DNA of 48,229 bases from Candidatus Hydrogenedentota bacterium. Its GTDB lineage: Bacteria; Hydrogenedentota; Hydrogenedentia; Hydrogenedentales; JAGMZX01. The translations under genes and the position numbers were made by a program. Numbering within the stretch: the stretch's first letter is position 1; each line of letters opens with the position of its first letter. The notes beneath the pieces were generated by a model, which had not been told where the DNA came from, ran no database searches, and saw only the letters and a program-made list of their open reading frames with translations. The DNA lies in NCBI GenBank assembly GCA_029556545.1, contig JAKQEQ010000107.1:1-48229 (forward strand), given 5' to 3'. This document shows, piece after piece, positions 15,063-23,486 of the stretch.

Positions 15063-17382
15063 ACGTCGCGTGCTCGCGCGCGCCGTGCTCATCGCGCTGC
15101 TCGCTCTCGGGGCCGCCGGCTTGGGGTTGTGGCTTGGCGAGTTGTCCGTGCCGGCCGTGCCGCCGCCGGAAGTCGTGCCGCCGCCGCCGGGGACGCCCAG
15201 GACCCAAACGCCGCCGGACGCGGAGTTCGTCATCGACCCGGACGCGCCGCCGCTTTACTTCTATGCCGACCCCAACCGCGGCGGCGAATGGCTCATCGTC
15301 GAGGCGGAAATCGGCATGGCCGCCAAGGCGGGCGTACACCGGTGCGTGGTGGCCGTTAACATGCCTTGGGCCGACGACGCGGATCTCGACGACCTGCTCG
15401 AACCGGTAACGCGCGTTGTCGCGGCGAATCCGAAAGCCGTCCTGCTGCTCAAGGTCAATTTGAATCCGCCGGAGGAATGGCTGCGCGCGCATATGGACGA
15501 GGTCGCCCGCATAGGCGGCCAGACGCGGCGCTACTGTACGCCGGCGTCGCCGGTGTGGCTGGATGCCGCGCGCCTCGCGCTGGACAGGCTTATCACCGCT
15601 GTGGACCGGGAGCCCTTGCGCGGGCGCGTGCTGGGCTACGTGCTGTGCGCGTTGCAGGACGGCGCATGGCAGCGGCCCGGTTGGGATGAGTCGCCGGCCA
15701 GCAGGGAAGGATTCCGCGCGTGGCTTCGAGGGCAGTATGTTCACGACGACGCCTTACGCGAAGCGTGGGGCGATGCGCAGGCATCGATGGAGTCCGCAAT
15801 GATTCCGGCCCCGCTCGACACCGCGGACACGCGGGCAGTCTTTTTCCACTTGCCTGAGGAGGCGGAACATGTGGACTTTCTGCGCTATACGTCCGAGAGC
15901 ACGGCGGACGCCATCGCCGCGCTGTGCGTGCACGTCAAGGCCGCATCGCCGCGGCCGGTGAAGGTCTTCGCTCCCTACGGATACACCTACGAGACTGCCC
16001 GGAATGACGCGGGGCACCTCGGACTGGGCCTGATCATCGCCAGCGATCTGGACGGCTTCGTAGCGCCGGTGTCCTACACGAACCGCGGCCTTGGCGGCGC
16101 GGGTTCGGTGATGGGGCCGGTGACCAGCGCGCTATTTCATGGCAAGGAGTGGCTGGTGGTCGATGATACGCGCACGGGCGTCGGTCGCGATCCCGAAACC
16201 GGGGTAATCGCGCGCATGAAAGGGTTACGCGGCGAGGACGTCTTTCATGTGCAGCAGCGCAATTTCGCGGCGGCGCTGATCATGGGACTGGGCCTCGTGT
16301 GGGCCGACCCCGAAGGGAAAGGCTGGCTTCACGACGAGGAACAATGGAAAGAATTTGCGAGAATGTACGCGACTTACGCCGACACGCTGGGCGGGGAACG
16401 GGAAATCAACACTGAAGCGCCGGCGGAACTCGAAAACCCGATCATGGGCAGACCGCCGTTCTCGCACGCGCGCGGCCTGGCCGTGGTTGTCGATGAAATG
16501 AGCCGCTTCCATCAGCGCTGTGACGAGACATTGAATGACATGCTGCTTCACCAAACAGTCGATGCGGCCGTGCGCAGCGGCATGCCAACGCGGTTCTGCC
16601 TCTTGCAGGACGTGCTCGACGACCGCATCGCGCCCGCTCCGGTGTATCTTTTTCTGAATGCGTTCTTTCTTTCCGATGGCGACCGGCAACGCCTGCACGA
16701 GATCCTGGAGCGCGAGCAGGCCGCCGCGATCTGGATGTATGCGCCCGGCTACATCAACGAGAGAACCGACGCGGCGAACATCACCGCCACGACTCGCATG
16801 ACCGTAAAGCAATTCGACGGCGCGACGAAAGGCGGCTCCTATTTCAGCCTTCCCGGACCCTGGGTGCATGAGAACGAGCCGTTCGGGCAACTGCACGAGT
16901 GGTCGCCCCTGTTCTTCATGGATGATCCGAAGGTGGACATTCTCGCGCGCTACATCGAGTCGGGAAAGGCCAGTCTCGGCATCAAGTTTCTTGACGAAGG
17001 CTGGGCCTCCGTTTACGTGGCGGAACCGACCTTGACGCCGCCGGTCCTGCGCGAAGTGCTGCGCATCCTCGAACAACCGCTCTATTTCCGCGAGGGGGCG
17101 TACGGGTTTTTCGATTCGGCCTTGGGCGGGCGCGGGCTACTTGCCATTCACGCGCAGGAGAGCGGCGAGCGGGTGATCGATCTGGGCCGTTATTACGACG
17201 TGCAGGATTTGTTCGACGCCCGCATCGGCTGGCCGCAGAAGCGATCGTTCGTCATAAATCTCAATATCGGCGAGACGCGGCTGCTGCAACTCACACCGAT
17301 CCCGATCCCTGAGGCGGAGGAGTTCGATGTGACGGAGGAAGGTGAGACGCCCCAGGACGACAGCCCGGAGGTCGAAGAATAG
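15037..17382 (+). CDS. membrane-anchored glycosidase-like protein (GH-A/GH42 style)
   Basis: This encodes 781 residues from the ATG at 15037. The N-terminus is a basic stretch and one hydrophobic helix (about 12-32), then a proline-rich linker ('VPPPEVVPPPPGTP'), so the protein is probably anchored outside the inner membrane. The rest resembles beta-galactosidase-like barrel proteins of the GH42 type: 'PLYFYADPNRGGEW' begins the barrel, 'RVLGYVLCALQDGAW' and 'FAPYGYTY' are strand-like, and 'VVVDEMSRFHQRCDETLNDML' may begin a trimerisation-like domain. The C-terminus is acidic. I cannot assign catalytic residues with confidence, so function is tentative. It overlaps ispA and was probably co-transcribed with it, although the jobs look unrelated. 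Confidence 0.78.
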   Translation: MSGQTSSHKRRVLARAVLIALLALGAAGLGLWLGELSVPAVPPPEVVPPPPGTPRTQTPPDAEFVIDPDAPPLYFYADPNRGGEWLIVEAEIGMAAKAGVHRCVVAVNMPWADDADLDDLLEPVTRVVAANPKAVLLLKVNLNPPEEWLRAHMDEVARIGGQTRRYCTPASPVWLDAARLALDRLITAVDREPLRGRVLGYVLCALQDGAWQRPGWDESPASREGFRAWLRGQYVHDDALREAWGDAQASMESAMIPAPLDTADTRAVFFHLPEEAEHVDFLRYTSESTADAIAALCVHVKAASPRPVKVFAPYGYTYETARNDAGHLGLGLIIASDLDGFVAPVSYTNRGLGGAGSVMGPVTSALFHGKEWLVVDDTRTGVGRDPETGVIARMKGLRGEDVFHVQQRNFAAALIMGLGLVWADPEGKGWLHDEEQWKEFARMYATYADTLGGEREINTEAPAELENPIMGRPPFSHARGLAVVVDEMSRFHQRCDETLNDMLLHQTVDAAVRSGMPTRFCLLQDVLDDRIAPAPVYLFLNAFFLSDGDRQRLHEILEREQAAAIWMYAPGYINERTDAANITATTRMTVKQFDGATKGGSYFSLPGPWVHENEPFGQLHEWSPLFFMDDPKVDILARYIESGKASLGIKFLDEGWASVYVAEPTLTPPVLREVLRILEQPLYFREGAYGFFDSALGGRGLLAIHAQESGERVIDLGRYYDVQDLFDARIGWPQKRSFVINLNIGETRLLQLTPIPIPEAEEFDVTEEGETPQDDSPEVEE

Positions 17383-17420
17383 CAGCTGCCGTCAAAGTTC
17401 GGCGCGGGTATCGCCCTCCG

Positions 17421-18212
17421 TCACGTTCGGGTCCGCCGGCATACCCGCACGGCCATGCCGCGGCCCAGGCCGAGGACCTCGGCGGCGTTGCCCTGATTGA
17501 TCGCGATTTCGAGCCTGCCGCTGCTGCCGATTAGCGCGAGGGGCGCGCCTGGCTCGGCGTCGCCGTACGTGCGGCTCAAGGACGCGATGGCCGTGCCGCC
17601 AGCCTCGAAGGTATGCGCCACCGCCCTATCCAGCATCGTATCCGGAATATTCGTGACGGCGTTGCCGAATCGGTCCACGTGAATGATTTCGCCTTCGATG
17701 ACGCCGCCGGCGCGACGTTTCGGATCCGGGACTTCAAGCAGGACGATGCGGTCGACCTCGGGACCGGCGGACGCGATATCGGCGCCGCCGGCGAGCCGGG
17801 CCGCGGCGGGGGCAAAGATGTCGCGTCCGTGGAAGGTGGCGCTGACGGCAGGCAACATGAAGGCCGCGTTCTTAATCACGTGCGCGCGCTCCAAGTCGCA
17901 CCGGTCGAGTACGACGGTCAGGACACCGTTGTCCGGACACACGAAGACCTGCCCGCCCGCCGCCGCCGCGATAGGCCGCCGCGCCGTGCCCACGCCGGGG
18001 TCGATCACGACAAGATGCACCGTACCCACGGGAAACCAGGGCGCCGCCCCCGCGAGGAAGAAGGCCGCTTCCCAGACGTCCTGGGGCGGGATATCGTGCG
18101 TGAGGTCCTCGATGCGGGCATCGGGACACACGCGATGGATAACGCCTTTTATCGCCGCGACGTAGGAATCGCGGGTTCCGAAGTCGGTCGTGAGCGTAAT
18201 CAGGCCGGCCAT
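17421..18212 (-). CDS. S-adenosyl-L-methionine hydrolase (DUF62 family)
   Basis: This 263-residue protein belongs to the SAM hydroxide adenosyltransferase / fluorinase-chlorinase family. Most members split SAM to adenosine and methionine using water. Family motifs are visible: 'LTTDFGTRDSYVAAIKG' (residues 6-22), 'HLVVIDPGVGT', 'VCPDNGVLT', 'TFHGRDIFAPAAA' and 'GEIIHVDRFGNAVTNI'. The Asp-Arg-His residues used by the hydrolases appear present. No halide-specific insertion is obvious, so hydrolase is the better call. GAGG lies 6 bases before the ATG. It is transcribed alone, with a perfect TATAAT close upstream, and converges on the preceding plus-strand gene. Confidence 0.9.
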   Translation of the reverse strand: MAGLITLTTDFGTRDSYVAAIKGVIHRVCPDARIEDLTHDIPPQDVWEAAFFLAGAAPWFPVGTVHLVVIDPGVGTARRPIAAAAGGQVFVCPDNGVLTVVLDRCDLERAHVIKNAAFMLPAVSATFHGRDIFAPAAARLAGGADIASAGPEVDRIVLLEVPDPKRRAGGVIEGEIIHVDRFGNAVTNIPDTMLDRAVAHTFEAGGTAIASLSRTYGDAEPGAPLALIGSSGRLEIAINQGNAAEVLGLGRGMAVRVCRRTRT

Positions 18213-18228
18213 GGCTTACCTCAGGCGC

Positions 18229-18260
18229 ATTATAAGCACGGGAGTCGGACTTGGGCTCAA
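18229..18260 (-). promoter_or_regulatory. probable promoter of the DUF62 gene
   Basis: A perfect TATAAT lies at 18229-18234 on the minus strand. The best TTG-type -35 (TTGAGC, 18255-18260) is 20 bases away, longer than usual. The leader would be only about 10 bases. Confidence 0.4.
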
Positions 18261-18316
18261 GAGAGCGCCTCGTCTCTTCGGTCCTTCGTGTCTTCGTCCG
18301 GCCCCGCCGCCTGTCC

Positions 18317-21300
18317 TTACAGTCGGGTTATCGCCGCGCGCACGGTTTCGGCGGCGCGGTATACGTCGTCGCGGCAAGTGAAAAGAATCACCTGGTTGTC
18401 CGCGGCGATGCGCGCGATGAGTCGCATGGTGTGTTCGAGGCGATCGTCGTCGTAGTTCGCGAAGGGGTCGTCGAGCAACATGGGGATGGACTCACCGTCG
18501 CGGCTCATGGCGCGCACGAGCGCGAGTCGCAACGCGAGATACACCTGGTCAATCGTCCCTTTGCTGAGTGTTTTCTCGGGCCGATCAAGGACCCGGCCGG
18601 CGGTGGGCGCGGGCACATGGACCGCAAGGTCGCGCTCGATGCGCAACTCCGCGTATGCGCCGCTGGTGATTTCCGCGAGATACGCGCCGGCAATTTCGGC
18701 GAGGGCCGGCGCGATACGGGCATGGCGGTCCCGCGCGATCTCTTGAATATGGGCGAGCGCGTAAGTTGTCGCCTCCATTTCGAGTTCGAGGTCTTCGATT
18801 CGCCGCTCGAGCAGCGAGCGTTCCTCTTCGATTTCGTTAAGCGACCGTGTTCCGGCGGCGCGCTCCGAAATCTGGAGGTGGAAATGGTGTTCCGCGCGCA
18901 TGAACTCCTCGATCTGATCGGTGCAGGCGGCCACGTCGGCTTTGATGGCCTCGCGGGATCGGCGCGGCTTTGGGGGCAAGTCGTCCGCCTCCGCCACGGA
19001 CGCGCGCAAGGCGTCGACGTCTTCGCCGCGCAGGAGCGCATCCAACTGGTCTTGCAGCGTCGCACGCTTGTTCCAGATTTCGCGGTACTCACGCGCCTGG
19101 TCGGCCATGCCGCGCCACTGGTCGACGGAGGCGACACCCGCGCGCGCAAGCAGGTGGGAAAGGGTTTGTTCGCTTTTTTCGAGGTCCAGTTCCTCGGCCT
19201 TGAGGCGCCGTTCCAGTTCATGGACTTCTTCCTGGAGAAGCTGCGCGCGGGCGCGCCGCTCGCCCACGGAGACCTGGTACTCGCGCCAGGCGCGCAGCGC
19301 CGCCATGATGTCGGCGTGCTCCCGCTCGTCGACGAAGCCGTCTTCGCGCATGACGGCGCGAACCTGTTCATCGAGGGCCGCCAGTTCATCGAGGGCCGCC
19401 TCGAGTTCCGCCTGGTAGCGCCTGCGGGCGTGCTGCAGCTTCTCGAGGGCGGCGCGGCAGTCCATGAAGCGCGCCTTGGCCTCGCGGTAGCCCTGGTACC
19501 GCGCGACGGCGCGGCCCACGGCCTTCTTGACGTCGTCTTCGGCAGCGATATCTTCGCCGACCTGGCGAAAGGTCTCTTGAAAGCGGTCGAAAAGACGCGT
19601 CACCCGTTCCTCGGCTTCGACGGCGCGGCCTTCGGTCGCTTCGAGCACCTCCTCCCGGGCGGCCAGTTCCGCGAGGGCGGTGCGATAGGCGTCGTAGCGG
19701 GCTTCGAGTTCACGCACCGTTTCGCAGCCTTCGCGGCGCATCATCGCCACGATGGGCGTGTCCTCGCCAGGCCGTTGATCATCCAGCAATGCGAGTTCCT
19801 GGCCCGCCTCGTGGATTTCACGGCGGATTTTTTCGAGACGCTTCCGGGCGTAGCCGAGGTTGGCGAGGAAGTACAGCATGGCGACGAGGGTGAAGGCGGC
19901 GGGAAGCAGCACGGCCACGTGCCCGGAATAGAAGTACCCGACCACGAGCAACGCCATGAAGAGACCCAGTCCCAAGGAAAGAAACCGGAAACCGGGCAGC
20001 CTGTCGGCGATTTCCTCTTCGGTGTTGCGCAAGGCCTGGAGGTAGCTTGCTATGCGTCCCCGCTGGTCATCCAGCATTCGTTTTCCCAGCTCGAATTCCC
20101 GCGCCCGATCCGGGAAATCGGGGCAATCGGCGAAAAGGGCTTCATGCGGCGCGATTCGTTCCTTGCGCTGGGCGATCTCCCGGCGCAATTGGGCGCGCCG
20201 TTCGCACTCTTCGTTGCGCGTGCGCACGGCCACGTCGAACGAGCTCGACAGTTGCGTTAACCACGCCACCGGGTCGGGCGCGAGGCGGCTGAAATCGGGG
20301 AACGTGTTAACTTCGGTTTGGACGGCGTCTATGCGTTCCTGCGTGTCCAGGGACTGATCGTCCGTCTCGGCCATGCGCTCCCGCAGTCGCTGGACCGTCG
20401 CGGCCAGTTCGCCGACCCGCGCTTCCGTCACGTCGTCGATGTCGGCTACCGGCTTGTCACCGGGCGTGTTAAGCCGTCGCAGCGCGTCCTCCAACTGTTT
20501 CTGCGTGTCCTTGAGTTCGCCGCGGGTACGCTTGAGCTGCACCCGCGCGGTGGACACACGGTTCTCCGCGCGCTGGACTTGGGGCGACTGATTGACGGGG
20601 AACTCGCGCACCGCCGCGCCGAGCGCGAAACAGTGCTGCGTGGCGGTGTCGATCCGTTTGAGCAGGGACTCCGCCTCGGCGAGGCGATCGGCGCGATCGT
20701 GCGCATCCAGCAGCGCCAACTGTCCCTCGAGCGTGGCGCGCCGCGCGCGCGCCTGGCCGCACTGCCGGAGCACGTCGCCCCGCTGCGCCTCGAGTTCCGA
20801 GATACCCGCCCGGACTTCGAGCGCGGCACGGTATTCCCGGGTGACTTCGTCGAGTCGGATGCGCGCGGCGGGCAGGGGCTTGCCGCGCGCGCCCGGTTTG
20901 CCGATGGCCTCGATGCGCGCCTCGAGCCGGCGCTGCGCGTTCTCCGCGGATTGCGCTTCGCCGCCCGAATCCGCCAGCGCCAAGAGCCGCTCACGGATGC
21001 GCGCGAGCGCGTCGCCTTCCGCGAGTTCTTCGAGCGTCAGGTGGCTGATGGTGGCCGCGCCGAAAAAGACTTCCTTGGACAGTCCCAAGTGCGCGCCGGC
21101 GAAATCGGGTTCGCCATTGCGCAGGCGATCAAACTCGTCGGTGACGTCCCGGCCCTCGGTGTGGTCGATGACTTGCACGGACTCGCGTCCCGGGGCGAAG
21201 TCGCGGGCCACCTCGAACTGCCGGCCCGAATCCAATTCGTAGACGAGTGTGCCGCCGTACCGGTCGGGGTGTTCCCAGGGCGCGCGAAGCTCGCGCGCCT

Positions 21301-21481
21301 CTTCGTACTCCGCCTGCGCCGGATGCCGTTTCTGGCCGAAGAGCATGTCACCGACAAAGGCGCGCAACGTGGACTTACCCCGCTCGTTCGGCCCAACCAC
21401 CACCTGCAAGCCGGGAGCGAATTCGAGCGCTTGGCCGCTGAAGCGGCCATAGCCGTCGATGGCAATCCTGCGGATTCTCAC
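18317..21481 (-). CDS. YhaN/SbcC-like ATPase with coiled coils and membrane hairpin
   Basis: This 1054-residue SMC/Rad50-like ATPase should work with the nuclease encoded just upstream in DNA-end processing. The Walker A motif is 'GPNERGKST' (residues 30-38). Walker B with the D-loop region is 'MLLDDPFANYDDDRL' near residue 1000. Between them lie long alternating charged heptads (coiled coils) interrupted at about 495-545 by two hydrophobic helices ('LGLGLFMALLVVGYFYSG' and 'LLPAAFTLVAMLYFLANLG'), a YhaN trait that would place the coiled-coil tip at the membrane. No zinc-hook CxxC is visible. The GTG start overlaps the stop of the nuclease gene by 4 bases, so the two are coupled. Confidence 0.9.
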   Translation of the reverse strand: MRIRRIAIDGYGRFSGQALEFAPGLQVVVGPNERGKSTLRAFVGDMLFGQKRHPAQAEYEEARELRAPWEHPDRYGGTLVYELDSGRQFEVARDFAPGRESVQVIDHTEGRDVTDEFDRLRNGEPDFAGAHLGLSKEVFFGAATISHLTLEELAEGDALARIRERLLALADSGGEAQSAENAQRRLEARIEAIGKPGARGKPLPAARIRLDEVTREYRAALEVRAGISELEAQRGDVLRQCGQARARRATLEGQLALLDAHDRADRLAEAESLLKRIDTATQHCFALGAAVREFPVNQSPQVQRAENRVSTARVQLKRTRGELKDTQKQLEDALRRLNTPGDKPVADIDDVTEARVGELAATVQRLRERMAETDDQSLDTQERIDAVQTEVNTFPDFSRLAPDPVAWLTQLSSSFDVAVRTRNEECERRAQLRREIAQRKERIAPHEALFADCPDFPDRAREFELGKRMLDDQRGRIASYLQALRNTEEEIADRLPGFRFLSLGLGLFMALLVVGYFYSGHVAVLLPAAFTLVAMLYFLANLGYARKRLEKIRREIHEAGQELALLDDQRPGEDTPIVAMMRREGCETVRELEARYDAYRTALAELAAREEVLEATEGRAVEAEERVTRLFDRFQETFRQVGEDIAAEDDVKKAVGRAVARYQGYREAKARFMDCRAALEKLQHARRRYQAELEAALDELAALDEQVRAVMREDGFVDEREHADIMAALRAWREYQVSVGERRARAQLLQEEVHELERRLKAEELDLEKSEQTLSHLLARAGVASVDQWRGMADQAREYREIWNKRATLQDQLDALLRGEDVDALRASVAEADDLPPKPRRSREAIKADVAACTDQIEEFMRAEHHFHLQISERAAGTRSLNEIEEERSLLERRIEDLELEMEATTYALAHIQEIARDRHARIAPALAEIAGAYLAEITSGAYAELRIERDLAVHVPAPTAGRVLDRPEKTLSKGTIDQVYLALRLALVRAMSRDGESIPMLLDDPFANYDDDRLEHTMRLIARIAADNQVILFTCRDDVYRAAETVRAAITRL

Positions 21482-22647
21482 CGGGGCGCGCCCTCCACGC
21501 CGCGGATAGCCACATCGCTGTCACGGTATGCGGCCAGGCCGACCTCACGAGATCGAGCCAACATGCGACGCCGCCGATCCTCGACGGTGTCCGCCAACTG
21601 CTGGTTGAGACGGCGCACGTACAGCCCGAGGCTCGTGTGCTCCCGCGCCAATTCCTCGAACACTTCCGCAGGCTCCGTTTCATCGAGCAGGTCCAGGAAG
21701 GTAAAAGCGTCCGCCGCGCCCTCGTACACGTCGCGGAACGATTCCCGCATCGCGGGCGGGCAGGGCCCCGTCAGGGAGACGCGCGCTACAAGGTCGCCGC
21801 CATCCACGGAGGCCAGCGCGCGCAGCGCCTCGACCACGGCGTCGCGCGATGCGAGCACGCCGCAATCGAGCGTCGTAACGACATAGTTTGTGTGCGACAC
21901 GCTCGCGGGGCGGACCGTGACGCGCGGGGGCGCGTCCGCCTCGGCATCGATTTCGATTTCCAGGTAGTGATGCGGCCCGGGCTCGTGAAAGCCGAGTCCC
22001 TCCGGCGCACCCGAGTACCAGACCCGCGCCTGGAAGTCGCCCGCGATCTCGACCGCCGTGTGGTAGTGGCCGAGCGCGAGGTACGCAAACCCCGGCGACG
22101 CGGCGACCGTCGCGTCAAACGGCGCGACGGGGGCCTTGTCCGAGGGCAGATGCGTCCGTTCGGCGCCGTGGGCCACGGCGACGTGCACGCGCCCGTCCGC
22201 GGGCGTCTCAAGGGTCCCGAAGGGGTTGCGGGACGGCTCGGGCCCGTCGAAGCCAAAGCCATGCACCGTCAAGGGGATTTCTTCCAATTCGTGGGGGGAC
22301 CACTTCGGGCGGTCGAAGATGCACACGTTCTGCGGCCAGGACTCGACGGCGTAGGGCGACGCGGGAACGAAGGGGTCCTCATTGCCCGGTGCGATGAAGA
22401 CGGGTATGGGCCGCACGAGTTCAAAGGCTTCGCGCAGGAACGTGACGGTCTCGCGATTCAGCCGTCCGAGTTCGAAGAGGTCTCCCGCGATCAGGACCGC
22501 GTCCGCGGGCCAGGATGCGGCACGACGCAGGATATCGAGCAGTAATTCGCGCAAGCGCTGCCGCCGCCAGTTTCCCTGACCGGGCGGCATGCCGCAGCCG
22601 GCGAACGACGTATCAAGATGCACGTCCGATGTATGAATGAGTCTCAT
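21478..22647 (-). CDS. YhaO/SbcD-like DNA-repair exonuclease
   Basis: This 389-residue calcineurin-fold nuclease is the partner of the downstream ATPase. Visible motifs are 'SDVHLD' (residues 7-12), 'GDLFELG' (55-61), 'PGNEDPF' (87-93), 'VAHG' and 'LGHYH'. The third motif is normally GNHD, and its histidine helps catalysis in Mre11/SbcD enzymes. Here the codon at 22378-22380 is GAG (E90), which may reduce or alter nuclease activity. The other metal ligands look intact. Length fits YhaO, and the C-terminal region is helical and arginine-rich. The neighbouring upstream minus-strand gene is 97 bases away and could share the transcript. Confidence 0.9.
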   Translation of the reverse strand: MRLIHTSDVHLDTSFAGCGMPPGQGNWRRQRLRELLLDILRRAASWPADAVLIAGDLFELGRLNRETVTFLREAFELVRPIPVFIAPGNEDPFVPASPYAVESWPQNVCIFDRPKWSPHELEEIPLTVHGFGFDGPEPSRNPFGTLETPADGRVHVAVAHGAERTHLPSDKAPVAPFDATVAASPGFAYLALGHYHTAVEIAGDFQARVWYSGAPEGLGFHEPGPHHYLEIEIDAEADAPPRVTVRPASVSHTNYVVTTLDCGVLASRDAVVEALRALASVDGGDLVARVSLTGPCPPAMRESFRDVYEGAADAFTFLDLLDETEPAEVFEELAREHTSLGLYVRRLNQQLADTVEDRRRRMLARSREVGLAAYRDSDVAIRGVEGAPR

Positions 22648-22744
22648 GCGATCACAGCACTGGTTTCGGGCGGGTAGTGTGTCAGATTCTCACGGAGAAT
22701 CCAAGCCGGCATCGTATGACTGAAATTCGCGCGCGGGAGCACGG

Positions 22745-23284
22745 CTATTCGGGCGGAGCCGCCGAATCACGCATAGTGTCCTGGTCCGCATTGGCTGCGG
22801 GATTCGGCGCATTCTCCGCCCCGGCTGCGGGTGTAGCGGCGCTGCCGGCCATGAAGCGCCGGTACTTCCGCAGCGCTTCCGCGAGCAGGGCCATGAATCG
22901 CGCGTCCTCGGGCTGCTGCTTGGGCGGCTTCGGAAGCCGATGATAGGCATCCTGAACCCGTTGGATGTCGCGGTCTGTTATCTCCGCATACCGTTCATCC
23001 AGGAATTTCGCCAGCGTCTCGCGCAACGGGCCCGCGACCCTTTGTTCCTCCTGGAGTGGCGGCAGCGCCGCCGAGGGAGCATCCCCCTGTCGGCTGTTGC
23101 CGACGAGTCCAAGGATGTATTCAAGCGACGCCCGGGTGTCTTCCGCGAGATGCTCCTGCCGAAGCCGCTCGGCGGCAAACGCCTGGAGCGCGCGTCGTTC
23201 CATATCGACAAGCGCACACGGATCGCCGGGGCGGGTGTTTCGGATTTTTTCCAGAGCCCTTCCCAGTAGTTCGTGATCCGTCAT
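22745..23284 (-). CDS. hypothetical protein
   Basis: This encodes 179 residues of no recognised family. The ATG at 23284 begins 'MTDHELLGRALEKIRNTRPG'; a TTG seven codons earlier is a weaker alternative. The sequence is mainly helical and charged, with a 'PPLQEEQR...LRETLAKFLDERYAEI' region and 'LPKPPKQQPEDARFMALL'. It ends in an alanine/proline-rich tail (about 150-179) that is probably disordered. No signal peptide or membrane segment. It precedes the YhaO/YhaN pair on the same strand by 97 bases, with a 7-bp perfect hairpin (22685-22701) in the gap, so a link to that complex is possible but unproven. Confidence 0.7.
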   Translation of the reverse strand: MTDHELLGRALEKIRNTRPGDPCALVDMERRALQAFAAERLRQEHLAEDTRASLEYILGLVGNSRQGDAPSAALPPLQEEQRVAGPLRETLAKFLDERYAEITDRDIQRVQDAYHRLPKPPKQQPEDARFMALLAEALRKYRRFMAGSAATPAAGAENAPNPAANADQDTMRDSAAPPE

Positions 23285-23425
23285 TCCCGTGACTTCCCAC
23301 GTCAAGACCGGACGCTGCCCGCTGACAATTCCACGAATTCAACGCCATCTGTATCTTTGTAAACTATCATACTCCGCCGCCGCAAATGGTTCAACCTTTC
23401 GGCACGTCCGGGGCCGCCCAAAGGG

Positions 23426-23457
23426 AATCGGGCCCCGGCATCTACCGGGACCCGATT
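23426..23457 (-). terminator. hairpin terminator after hppA
   Basis: A 13-bp stem with one mismatch and a 6-base loop lies 30 bases beyond the hppA stop. The T tract on the minus strand is short (TTT), so termination may be partial. Confidence 0.6.
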
Positions 23458-23486
23458 TCATATGCGTTCAGTGTGTGAAAGTGCCG

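Noticed and set aside
18251-20260. A 669-codon plus-strand frame opposite the YhaN-like gene
   Set aside because: Antisense shadow; the minus-strand frame has Walker motifs, coiled coils and translational coupling.
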